NCBI RefSeq assembly: GCF_016031615.1
Contig: NZ_JACYXC010000001.1
Location: forward strand, 2,604,001-2,668,000
Reading direction: 5' to 3'
Source: Streptomyces pactum
GTDB lineage: Bacteria > Actinomycetota > Actinomycetes > Streptomycetales > Streptomycetaceae
DNA: 64,000 nucleotides
The notes below the pieces were generated by a model that searched no databases, was not told where the DNA came from, and was given only the letters and a program-made list of their open reading frames with translations. The position numbers and the translations under genes were made by a program. Below are positions 8,639 to 16,203 of this stretch, in pieces (the stretch's first letter is position 1; each line of letters opens with the position of its first letter).

Positions 8639-10433
8639 TCAGCCGCCGGTGGCGACGAAGGTGTGGGCGGCCTTGTCGTGCCAGCACTGCCGCCAGGGCC
8701 GGTCGAAGAGGCACCACACCACGTTCACCACCCCGATCACCAGGACGCCGAGCACTCCGTAGACCAGCCAGCGGCGCAGTGCCGAGCCGAACGTGGGGGT
8801 GTCGTGCGACTCGATGTCCAGGGTGCGCAGTCCGCAGAGCTTCTTGCCGAGGGTGCGGCCCCACTTGGCGGTGGGCAGCGCTTCGTACAGCAGCCCGGCC
8901 ACCAGCAGGACGCCCAGCACGATGCCGAGGTAGGTGCCGGTGGTGCCGTCCAGCAGGTAGACGGTGACCGTCTCGCCGGTCAGCTTCGCTTCCTCGATCT
9001 TGGCGTCGATGTGGTCCTCGGCGCGGGTCCACAGCGGGACGGCGGCGGCGCCGACCACGGCGGCCAGCAGCACACTGTCGATCAGCCGGGCGGCGAGCCG
9101 GCGGCCCAGGGTGGCGGGCCGGCCCTGGGCACGCGCGGCCTGGAGGAACGGGTTGTCGACGGGCGGCTTCCACGGGATGACCCCCTCCGGCGGCAGCCCG
9201 CCCGCACCGGGGCCGGCCGGCGCGCCGGGTGCGGGAGCGACCGCGGGGCCGTCGCCGCCCGGCCGGGCCAGCTGCTGCACCTGCTGGGCCCAGCCCTGGG
9301 CGGGGGCGCCGGACGGCCCGCCCTGGGCGGGGACCCCGGCGGCGGGACCCGGAACCGCCGGCCCCGGCGCGGCGGGTCCGGCGGGGACGGGCGCGGCGGT
9401 ACCGGAGGGGCCGGAGGGCGCGGAGGCGGCCAGGGCCCCGGAAGGAGCGGCGGCGGGACCTCCCGGGCCGGGGGCCGCCGGGCCCGCGGCGGCCGGAGCA
9501 GGGGGCGGCCGGGCCGGGGATGGCGGGCCCCCGCGGCGGCGGGGGCCGGGGCGCCCGGCGCGTCGCCCACCGCACGGATGGTCACGGTGTTCCGGTCCGG
9601 TGCCGGGGTGCCCGGCGCGGAGCCGGGCCGCACCGCGCGCAGGGTGAGCGTCCCCTCGCCGCCCGGCCGGCCGGGCGCGCCGGCCTGGGGGTGCCGGCCG
9701 GCGCGGCGCCACCGGCCGCGCCGGAGCCCGCCGCGGCGGCGGCGCGGTCCTCGGTCCCCGCCCGGTCCGCCGCCGCGCCGTCCGGGGCGCGGTCGGCGGC
9801 CGGCCCGGCGGCCTGGCTCTCCCCGCCGCGGGGGTCCGGCAGCGGCACGGTCGGGCCGGTGCCCGAGCCCCAGGAGACGCGGCGGTCCCGCTCGCCGCCG
9901 AAGCCGCTCTGCCGGGCGGCGTCGGCCTGCCAGGCGGTGGCCGGTTCGGGGCGGGTGCCGTGCGGACGCCGGGGGACGTCGGCCGCCGGGCGGGCGGCGG
10001 TCGGGCCGGGGCCCTCGCCCGGCCGCGGCTCCGGGGCGGCGTTCCCGCCCGGCCGCGGCCCGGGGACGGCGGCCGGCGGAACCTCGCCGGCGGGGGGCTC
10101 GTCCAGGAACATCGGCCCGGTCTCGTCCGGCACCGCAGCGGTGATCTGGGTACGGACCGAGGACGGCTCCGGCTCGGGGTGCACCACGGCCGGGACGGCG
10201 GACTCCGGGCGCACCACCGGCGGGACGGCGGGCTCCGGGTGCGCCCCCGGCGGGACGGCGGCGAGGCCCGGCGGGGGCGCGGGCAGCGGCTCCCCCTCCG
10301 CGGGGGCGGGTCGGCTGGTACCGGGGACCCACGCGGCACCGTCCCAGTAGCGGATGTAGTCGGGGATGGAGGGGTCCGGGTAGTAGCCAGGGATGGAGCT
10401 GCCGTCCGCGGATCCTGAGGTAGGGGCGCTCAT
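8639..10433 (-). CDS. RDD-family membrane protein 3 with N-terminal DUF2510-like motif, two apparent frameshifts
   Basis: The start is ATG 10433 (MSAPTSGSADGSS) with GGAG just upstream. Residues of about 14-32 (GYYPDPSIPDYIRYWDGAAW) match the short DUF2510 motif of actinobacterial membrane proteins. A long disordered Pro/Ala/Gly region follows, then a C-terminal RDD domain (LGRRLAARLIDSVLLAAVVG, a wide extracellular loop with EDHIDAKIEEAKL, GIVLGVLLVAGLLYEAL, WGRTLGKKLCGLRTLDIE, a third helix, and RPWRQCWHDKAAHTFVATGG). The frame must change twice, near the five-base G-run 9687-9691 and near 9528-9545. Between them lies real-looking sequence (GEGTLTLRAVRPGS, DRNTVTIRAVGDA). Corrected length would be about 597 aa. 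Slippage and sequencing error cannot be told apart here. Confidence 0.8.
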
Positions 10434-10766
10434 GATCTCCGATGTCCCGTGTCTGCTCTGCTGTGGGTGGGGCGTATGCAGTCTGCCGCACCGGCGCGGT
10501 GGGCCTGCAGCGCTCCGCCGTCTGGTCACCCCCGGACGACCCATGAGGTGGTGACAGGTCTGCACGAGGTGGTCACAGGTCTATCAGACCCTTTGCCCGC
10601 CGGGGCGGCACGGCGTCGCGCACCACTCTCCCGTGCGAGCCGGAAAAAATTCCGACGAATCACGGAAACCCGCGTAATGAGACGCGGTCAGGCCCCTCTC
10701 ACCTCGTGCGGGCCCGTCAACCGGCGGCCCCGGACACGCAGCGAGGACGCGAGGGAGTGCGGTCGG
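10434..10766. other. divergent intergenic region between RDD gene 3 and the SsgA-like gene
   Basis: About 330 bp. It contains a 17-bp direct repeat pair (listed separately) and a short AT-richer stretch, GGAAAAAATTCCGACGAATC, at about 10642-10661 that may belong to the promoter of the plus-strand gene. No gene is seen. Confidence 0.5.
10545..10582. repeat. two 17-bp direct repeats, 21 bp apart
   Basis: GAGGTGGTGACAGGTCT (10545-10561) and GAGGTGGTCACAGGTCT (10566-10582) differ at one base and start 21 bp apart, about two helical turns. They lie in the divergent region 112 bp from the RDD start and about 185 bp from the SsgA-like start, so a tandem regulator site is plausible. Confidence 0.55.
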
Positions 10767-11243
10767 ATGAACACCGTGGTGGAGCGTGAACTGGAGATGA
10801 ACCTGGTGCTGTCGCCGGAGCGCAGCGTGCCGGTGCCGGCCCGGCTGTCGTACCGCACCGACGACCCCTACGCGGTGCACATCGTCTTCCACGTCGGCTC
10901 GGAGGCGCCGGTGCACTGGACGTTCGCGCGGGACCTGCTGGTGGAAGGGGTGTTCCGGACGTGCGGTGACGGCGACGTGCGGGTGTGGCCGGCCCGGCTG
11001 CACGGCCGCGGCATCGTGGTGATGGGACTCAGCTCGCCGGAGGGCGACGCGCTGCTGGAGGCGTCCGCCTCGGCGGTGTCCGCCTGGCTGGAGCGGACCC
11101 TGCGGCTGGTGCCGCCGGGGTCGGAGGGCGACCGGCTCGACGTGGACGGGGTGCTGGTGGAGCTGTTCGCCCGTACGCCGCGGCACGATCCGTGGGCGCG
11201 CGGCCCGTGGGCCGCCGACGAGCCCACCGAGGACGGCGCGTGA
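10767..11243 (+). CDS. SsgA-like sporulation/cell-division regulator (SALP)
   Basis: SALPs are small actinomycete proteins that control septum placement and peptidoglycan remodelling during sporulation. SsgB, for example, recruits FtsZ. The ATG at 10767 follows GAGGGAG by about 10 bases and yields 158 aa. The family pattern is unmistakable: LSYRTDDPYAVHIVFHVG, VHWTFARDLLVEGVFRTCGDGDVRVWP, and LSSPEGDALLEA. The C-terminal 20 residues beyond the conserved core are an Asp/Trp-rich extension. Nearby protease and RDD genes resemble the setting I recall for ssgG, but paralogue assignment (ssgB, E or G) needs a tree, so no symbol is given. Corrected for family length (about 130-150 aa) it is complete. 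Confidence 0.93.
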   Translation: MNTVVERELEMNLVLSPERSVPVPARLSYRTDDPYAVHIVFHVGSEAPVHWTFARDLLVEGVFRTCGDGDVRVWPARLHGRGIVVMGLSSPEGDALLEASASAVSAWLERTLRLVPPGSEGDRLDVDGVLVELFARTPRHDPWARGPWAADEPTEDGA

Positions 11244-11838
11244 CGCCTCGTCCGCCGGCCCGGCCGCGGACGGCCCGGTGCTCCGGACGTCTCGGCACGT
11301 CTCGGTGCGTCTCGGTACGCCCCGCGTGGGGTCGGACGCCGCCCGCGCCGCCGGCCCCCTGCGCGGGGCGCCGGGTGTGCCCACCGGTACCGGAGCGCAC
11401 GCGGGGCCGGCCGGCCGCGCGCCGGGCGCGGTCCGGGGTGCGCGCCCGCGTGCGGGTATCGCGCCTGTGTGCGGGGACCGCGTCCGCACGGGTATGGGCG
11501 GGCCCGTGCGCCGGTACGGCCCGGACGCGAGGGCCCGGACGCGGGGGCAGGGACAGGGCTGGCACGGGCCTCGGAGACCTCGGAGGACCGTCACCGGGGC
11601 CGGGGCACACGGAGGCCCCGACCCGCGGGCCGGTCGCGGCGACCGGGCCCGCCTGACGCGGATGCGCGCCGGGCCCGGACGCACGCCGGAGGCGTACCGG
11701 AGGCGTACCGGACGCGGAGACGCACCGGAGGCGGACACGCGAGGGCCCGGCAGACCGTACGCGGGGAACCCGGCGCGCCCGGCGCGGTCCCACCGGGGCC
11801 GGACCCACCGGCCCGGGCCTGCCGGGCGCGAGGGGGGG
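11244..11838. other. gene-free repeat-rich gap
   Basis: Roughly 600 bp without a supportable gene, although long open frames occur in all six frames because of the base composition. It contains small tandem motifs: ctcggcacgtctcggtgcgtctcggtacg at 11291-11320 (about 9-10 bp units) and ccggaggcgta-type 11-bp units at 11686-11735. No promoter or RNA signature was seen. Confidence 0.5.
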
Positions 11839-12252
11839 TCAGCCGAGGACGGCGAGGGCGTCGATCTCCACCAGCAGGCCGGCCGGGAGGCCGACGTAGA
11901 CGGTGGTCCGGGCCGCCGGGACCTCGGTCAGGTCGGCGAAGTACTCGTTGTAGATCTCGTTGAACTCGGCGAAGTGCGCGGTGTCGGTGAGGTAGACGCG
12001 GATCATCACCACGTCCTCCCAGCGCGCGCCGCCCTCCTCCAGGACCGCCTTGACGTTGGCGAGCGTCTGCAGGGTCTGCTCCCGCAGCCCCGGGCCCACC
12101 GGGGTGGGCGCCTGGCCCTCCGCCGCCGGGCCGAACCCGACCTGGCCGGCGACCTGGAGGATGTTGCCCTTGCGGACGCCGTGCGAGAACTTCGCGGGCG
12201 GGGCGGTGTGGGTGGCGGGGGTGAGGGCGGTCTTCTCGGTCTTCCCGGTCAT
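11839..12252 (-). CDS. RidA-family (YjgF/YER057c/UK114) protein
   Basis: A 137-aa trimeric cytosolic protein. RidA enzymes hydrolyse the reactive enamine/imine intermediates released by PLP-dependent dehydratases. Family features are AKFSHGVRKGNILQVAGQVGFGP, a central LANVKAVLEEGGARWEDVVMIRVYLTD (with the catalytic-type arginine) and the terminal PAGLLVEIDALAVLG. The ATG at 12252 overlaps the IclR stop by four bases (ATGA), so translation is coupled. Its place in a cluster with an amino-acid deaminase fits detoxification of 2-aminoacrylate-like products of that reaction, which is inference from context. It is the last gene of the minus-strand operon. Confidence 0.92.
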   Translation of the reverse strand: MTGKTEKTALTPATHTAPPAKFSHGVRKGNILQVAGQVGFGPAAEGQAPTPVGPGLREQTLQTLANVKAVLEEGGARWEDVVMIRVYLTDTAHFAEFNEIYNEYFADLTEVPAARTTVYVGLPAGLLVEIDALAVLG

Positions 12253-13013
12253 CGGGGGGTCTCCTTCTGTGGTGTCCGGCCGGAGTATTCGGCACTGATC
12301 GCCTCGGCGGTGCGGCGGACCAGCGGCAGCAGGGCGAGGAGTTCCTCGGCGGTGACCACGACGTTCGGCGCGGAGACGGAGATCGCGGCGACGGTACGCC
12401 CGTCCACCCCGCGGACCGGCGCGGCGACGCAGTTGATGGACTCCTCGTGGCCACCGAGGTCGGTGGCCCACCCCTGTTCGCGCACCCGGGCCAGCTCCTT
12501 GAGGTAGGCGGCGGCGCCGGGCGTCGAACGGGGGGTGTACGCGGGGTAGTCCAGCCGCTCGGCGACCTGGCGGCGCTCGGCCTCGGGCAGGTCGGCCAGG
12601 AGCAGTTTGGCCACGGCGGCGACGGTGATCGCCACCGGCTTGCCGATCCGGGAGTACATCCGGACCGGGTAGCGGCTGTCCACCTTGTCGATGTAGAGCA
12701 CCTCGTCCTCCTCGCGGACCGCCAGGTGCACGGTGTGGCCGCACCGCTCGTTGAGCGCGACCAGGTGCGGGTGGGCGATCTCCCGCACGTCCAGGCCTTC
12801 CATGGCGCGGTGGGCGAGCGCGAAGAGCCGGGCGCCCAGGCGGTAGCGCTGGTCCTGCTGGCGGTGGACCAGGCCGTGCTCGTGCAGGGTGCGCAGCAGC
12901 CGGGAGGCGGTGGACTTGTGGACCTCCAGGCGCGTGGCGACCTGTTCGAGGTTGGCCGGCCCCTCCGCGAGCAGCGGCAGGATGGTCAGCGCCCGGTGCA
13001 CGGTCTGGCTCAT
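12249..13013 (-). CDS. IclR-family transcriptional regulator
   Basis: A 254-aa regulator with an N-terminal winged helix (HRALTILPLLAEG, then LEQVATRLEVHKSTASRLLRTLHEHGLV, residues of about 5-45) and a C-terminal IclR effector-binding domain (residues of about 75-245, with VREEDEVLYIDKVDS, CVAAPVRGVDGRTVAAISVSAP and a final helix). ATG 13013 overlaps the upstream kinase stop by four bases and has GGAGG 10 bases upstream. It sits in the middle of the kinase-IclR-ridA operon, which diverges from the deaminase/deacylase genes. It is the obvious candidate to bind the paired inverted repeats in the divergent promoter region. Its ligand is unknown and could be a keto acid or D-amino acid derivative. 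Confidence 0.93.
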   Translation of the reverse strand: MSQTVHRALTILPLLAEGPANLEQVATRLEVHKSTASRLLRTLHEHGLVHRQQDQRYRLGARLFALAHRAMEGLDVREIAHPHLVALNERCGHTVHLAVREEDEVLYIDKVDSRYPVRMYSRIGKPVAITVAAVAKLLLADLPEAERRQVAERLDYPAYTPRSTPGAAAYLKELARVREQGWATDLGGHEESINCVAAPVRGVDGRTVAAISVSAPNVVVTAEELLALLPLVRRTAEAISAEYSGRTPQKETPR

Positions 13014-14386
13014 GGGGCGGGTACCTCCGTCGTCACGGACCCGGCCTCCGGGTCGGTCCCGGTTCCCGGTTCGGCCCGCGTCCAGCCGGGGCCCAGACGC
13101 AGTCTCCCCCACGCGTCCGGGGCCAGCGCGACCAGCCGGTCCGCCAGCGCGCGGCCGGGCGGGGCGGCGAGGTCGCCGGGGTCGGTGAGGGCGGCGGCGG
13201 CGAGCAGGTGCCCGTGGCGCAGCCGGTGGGCCACGGGCAGGCCGCGGAGCGTGGCGGAGAGGAACCCGGCGGCGAAGGCGTCGCCGGCCCCGACGTGCGC
13301 GACCACGTCCACCGCCGGGGCGGGTTCGGCGTACCGGGCGTCCGGTGCCGCCGTCGCCGGCCCGCCCTCCCCGCGGCCGGCCGCCCCGGACGGCCCGGGA
13401 CCGGGGGCGCCGGACGGCTCGGGACCGCCCCCCGGGGCCGTACCGGGACGGGTGCCGGGGGTGCCGGACGGCCCGGGACCGGCCCCGGTGGCGCCGCCGG
13501 GGCCGGGAGCGGCCGCGCCGGACGGCCCGGATCCCGGGCCGCCGTACTCCGGGCCGCCGCGCGCCGGGCTGTCGTCCGCCGGGCCGCCCGGGGCCGGTAC
13601 CGCGGTGGCCGGCCACGCCTCCGCGCCGGGGCGGACGTACGCCACGGCCCCGGCGGCGCCGCGCTTGACGACCAGCACGCCCGGTTCGGGCAGCGCGGAG
13701 CGGACCGCGTCCGGGCCGCGCAGGCCCCAGGCGGCCGACGCCTCGTCCTCGCCGACGAAGACCAGGTCGCAGCCGCGGGCCAGCTCCAGCAGGACCTCCG
13801 GGTCGGTGGGGCCGGGGCTGCGCCACAGGGCGGCCCGGTAGTTCACGTCGAAGGACACCCACGGCCGGCCCGGCCGGCGGGCGGTCAGCTCGCGGACCAG
13901 CTCCCGGCAGCCGTCGGAGAGCGCCGGGGTGATGCCGGTCAGGTGGAGCAGCCGGCCCCCGTACGCGTCGGCGCGGGCGACCGTCCGCGGGGACATCGCG
14001 GACGCGGCCGACCCGGCGCGGTAGTAGACGACCTCCCCGGGCGGGGCGCCGTCCGGGGCCGGGTCCGGGCCGCCCCAGGAGCGCTCCCCGGCGGTGCGGA
14101 AGTAGATGCCGGTCGGCCGGTCCGGGTCGCGGCGCACCCCGTGCACGTCCACGCCGGCTTCGGCCACCGCGGCCAGCACGTGGTCGCCGAAGCCGTCGGT
14201 GCCCAGCCGGCTGATCCAGCGGACCCGGTGGCCCAGCCGCGCCAGCGCGCAGGCCACGTTGGACTCGGCGCCGCCGGCGGACCGGGTGAAGGCGGGCACC
14301 TCGGCCAGCGGTCCGGGCCGGGTGGGGACGAAGGCCACCATCGACTCGCCGAGGCAGACGACATCGGTGCTCAAGGATGCGGGCAC
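13010..14386 (-). CDS. PfkB-family carbohydrate kinase (2-keto-3-deoxygluconate kinase-like) with a Gly/Pro-rich insertion
   Basis: A cytosolic sugar kinase of 458 aa, about 100 residues longer than usual. GTG 14386 is chosen because AGGAG lies 8 bases upstream and the product then starts just before VVCLGESMVAFVP. Core motifs are GGAESNVACALARLG (residues 38-52), the sugar-binding WISRLGTDGFGDHV, FDVNYRAALW (179-188), NVED-like VGEDE and VVKRGAAGAV. The catalytic VGAGDAFAAGF has Asp369. Between VPAPGG (about 265) and VDVVAHVGAGD (about 360) lies roughly 90 residues of GPGPSG/GAPGP low-complexity sequence that the family lacks. The insertion interrupts the region just before the catalytic loop but leaves all key residues. 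The exact sugar is unknown. The IclR-RidA-kinase arrangement suggests keto-deoxy sugar or a related acid. Confidence 0.88.
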   Translation of the reverse strand: MPASLSTDVVCLGESMVAFVPTRPGPLAEVPAFTRSAGGAESNVACALARLGHRVRWISRLGTDGFGDHVLAAVAEAGVDVHGVRRDPDRPTGIYFRTAGERSWGGPDPAPDGAPPGEVVYYRAGSAASAMSPRTVARADAYGGRLLHLTGITPALSDGCRELVRELTARRPGRPWVSFDVNYRAALWRSPGPTDPEVLLELARGCDLVFVGEDEASAAWGLRGPDAVRSALPEPGVLVVKRGAAGAVAYVRPGAEAWPATAVPAPGGPADDSPARGGPEYGGPGSGPSGAAAPGPGGATGAGPGPSGTPGTRPGTAPGGGPEPSGAPGPGPSGAAGRGEGGPATAAPDARYAEPAPAVDVVAHVGAGDAFAAGFLSATLRGLPVAHRLRHGHLLAAAALTDPGDLAAPPGRALADRLVALAPDAWGRLRLGPGWTRAEPGTGTDPEAGSVTTEVPAP

Positions 14387-14482
14387 GCGGATCGCTCCTT
14401 CGTACGGCGGGGCCCGAGCGGAATTGGGCCGGCGGCGAGCGCACACCGTTGACCCGGTACTCGCCGGGATGTTAGACAGCCC

Positions 14483-14519
14483 TTGCACACGCCGCAATGA
14501 CCGTTGCACAGGGCGCAAC
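14483..14519. promoter_or_regulatory. two tandem inverted repeats, candidate IclR operators
   Basis: TTGCACACGCCGCAA (14483-14497) and GTTGCACAGGGCGCAAC (14503-14519) are both imperfect palindromes with TTGC...GCAA arms, and their centres are 21 bp apart. They lie in the 174-bp divergent region, about 100 bp from the kinase start and 42 bp from the deaminase start, which suits a shared autoregulatory site for the IclR protein. Confidence 0.6.
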
Positions 14520-14560
14520 AGAAAAGGTCATGGCGGGGCCAGCCAGTTCGGGAGTCTCCC

Positions 14561-16069
14561 ATGGTCGCCGATCGCCGGACCGAAGGAACCACTGACCGCC
14601 ACACCGCCGGTACCGCCGGTGCCGCCGACGCCCCCGGCACGGCCGGTACCGCAGGCGCACCGGACACCGCCGGCACCGCAGGTGCACCGGACACCACTCG
14701 CGCCCCCGCGCACGGCCCCGGCGGCGCGCCGGGCGCGGGCGCGGCGGAAGCGGGCGCACCGGGTGCGGCGGACCCGGGCGCGCCCGGATCGGGCGCACCG
14801 GACGCACCGGACGCGCTGGCCGGCACCGTGCTGGACCACCGCTTCAAGGGGCTTCCGCCGGACGCGGACGGGCTGACCTTCGGGGAACTCGCCGCCCAGC
14901 GCCGCGACCTGTTCACCGGCGGCTTCACCACCCCGGTCCTGACCCTCTCCGCGGAATCCCTGACGCACAATCTGGCGCTGCTGGAGGAGTACGCCGAGCG
15001 CCACGGCCTGGCCTTCGCCCCGCACGGCAAGACCTCGATGGCCCCGCAGCTGTTCGCCCGGCAGATCGAGCGGGGCGCGTGGGGCATCACCGTCGCCGTG
15101 CCCCACCAGGTCCGGGTCTGCCGGGCGTTCGGCGTGCGGCGGGTCTTCCTGGCCAACGAGGTGGTGGACGCCGCGGCGCTGCGCTGGCTCGCCGCCGAGC
15201 TCGACGCCGACCCCGGCTTCCGGTGCGTGCTGTACGTCGATTCGGTGCGCGGGGTGGAGCTGATGGACGCCGCGCTGCGGGCCGCGGGGGCGCGCCGGCC
15301 GCTGGAGGTGGTGGTGGAGCTGGCCGCGGGCGAGGGCGCGCGGACCGGGGCGCGCACCGAGGCGGAGTGCGCCGCGGTGGCGGACGCGGTGGCGGCCACC
15401 GGCACCCTGCGGCTGGTGGGCGTGGCCGGGTACGAGGGCGAGGTGCCGGACGCCGACGACGCGCGGGTGCGGGCCTGGCTGCGCCGGCTGACCGCGCTCG
15501 CCGTGGCGTTCGACGCGGCGGGCCGGTTCGCGGACCGCGAGGAGATCGTGGTCAGCGCGGGCGGCAGCGCCTGGTTCGACGCGGTGGCCGACGTCTTCGC
15601 GGAGCTGCCCGCGCTCTCCCGGCCGGTGCTGAAGCTGCTGCGCTCGGGCGCGTACGTCACCCACGACGACGGCCACTACCGGCGGCTCACCCCCTTCAAC
15701 CGGGTCCCCCAGGAGGGCGCGCTGCGGCCGGCGTTCACGCTCTGGGCCCAGGTGGTCTCCCGGCCCTCGCCGGAGCAGGCGTTCCTCAACGCGGGGAAGC
15801 GGGACGCGGCGTACGACCTGGACCTGCCGTACGCGCGGCTGGTGCGGGACGCCCGTGACGGCTCGTTCCGCGAGGCGGCGGGCATCACCGTCACCGGGCT
15901 GTCGGACCAGCACGCCTGGCTGCGGACCGAGCCGGGCACCCGGCTGGAGGTCGGCGACTGGGTGGGGCTGGGCCTGTCCCACCCGTGCACCTCGTTCGAC
16001 AAGTGGCAGCTGATCCCGCTGGTGACCGCCGACGGCACGGTCACCGACTACATCCGCACCTACTTCTGA
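14561..16069 (+). CDS. amino-acid deaminase, D-serine dehydratase-like fold (alanine racemase N-terminal domain)
   Basis: A PLP enzyme of the DSD1/D-threonine-aldolase-like group that probably deaminates a (D-)hydroxy amino acid to a keto acid. ATG 14561 has GGGAG 8 bases upstream and gives 502 aa. Residues 1-85 are a low-complexity TAGTAGAPD / GAPGAAD extension that homologues normally lack. The enzyme core starts at LDHRFKGLPPDADG. Lys157 in FAPHGKTSM is the PLP lysine. GVAGYEGEVP and VVSAGGSAW supply the phosphate-site turns. His474 and Cys476 in GLSHPCTSFDKW are the zinc-ligand pair of D-serine dehydratase-like enzymes. It faces the kinase/IclR/RidA operon, and the deacylase downstream would feed it D-amino acids. 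Confidence 0.88.
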   Translation: MVADRRTEGTTDRHTAGTAGAADAPGTAGTAGAPDTAGTAGAPDTTRAPAHGPGGAPGAGAAEAGAPGAADPGAPGSGAPDAPDALAGTVLDHRFKGLPPDADGLTFGELAAQRRDLFTGGFTTPVLTLSAESLTHNLALLEEYAERHGLAFAPHGKTSMAPQLFARQIERGAWGITVAVPHQVRVCRAFGVRRVFLANEVVDAAALRWLAAELDADPGFRCVLYVDSVRGVELMDAALRAAGARRPLEVVVELAAGEGARTGARTEAECAAVADAVAATGTLRLVGVAGYEGEVPDADDARVRAWLRRLTALAVAFDAAGRFADREEIVVSAGGSAWFDAVADVFAELPALSRPVLKLLRSGAYVTHDDGHYRRLTPFNRVPQEGALRPAFTLWAQVVSRPSPEQAFLNAGKRDAAYDLDLPYARLVRDARDGSFREAAGITVTGLSDQHAWLRTEPGTRLEVGDWVGLGLSHPCTSFDKWQLIPLVTADGTVTDYIRTYF

Positions 16070-16137
16070 CCCCGCCGGCCGCCCCGGCCCCGGCCGCCGC
16101 CCCGGGCCCTCACCCGGCCACGGGCCGGCCTGAGAGC

Positions 16138-16168
16138 CCGTCCGGGACCCCGGCCGGGTCCCGGACGG
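16138..16168 (+). terminator. strong hairpin between deaminase and deacylase genes
   Basis: CCGTCCGGGACCC pairs perfectly with GGGTCCCGGACGG (13 bp) around a 5-nt loop, CGGCC. It sits 69 bp after the deaminase stop and 36 bp before the deacylase start, so it may limit read-through into the deacylase or protect the 3' end of the first transcript. Confidence 0.7.
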
Positions 16169-16203
16169 CGATGACGTGAATCCCAGCGATGGCAGGAGCC
16201 GCG

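Noticed and set aside
12249..14444. 731-codon frame extending the IclR gene upstream through the kinase
   Set aside because: Upstream of ATG 13013 it is the shadow of the kinase in another frame. The ATGA overlap and ribosome-binding site define the IclR start.
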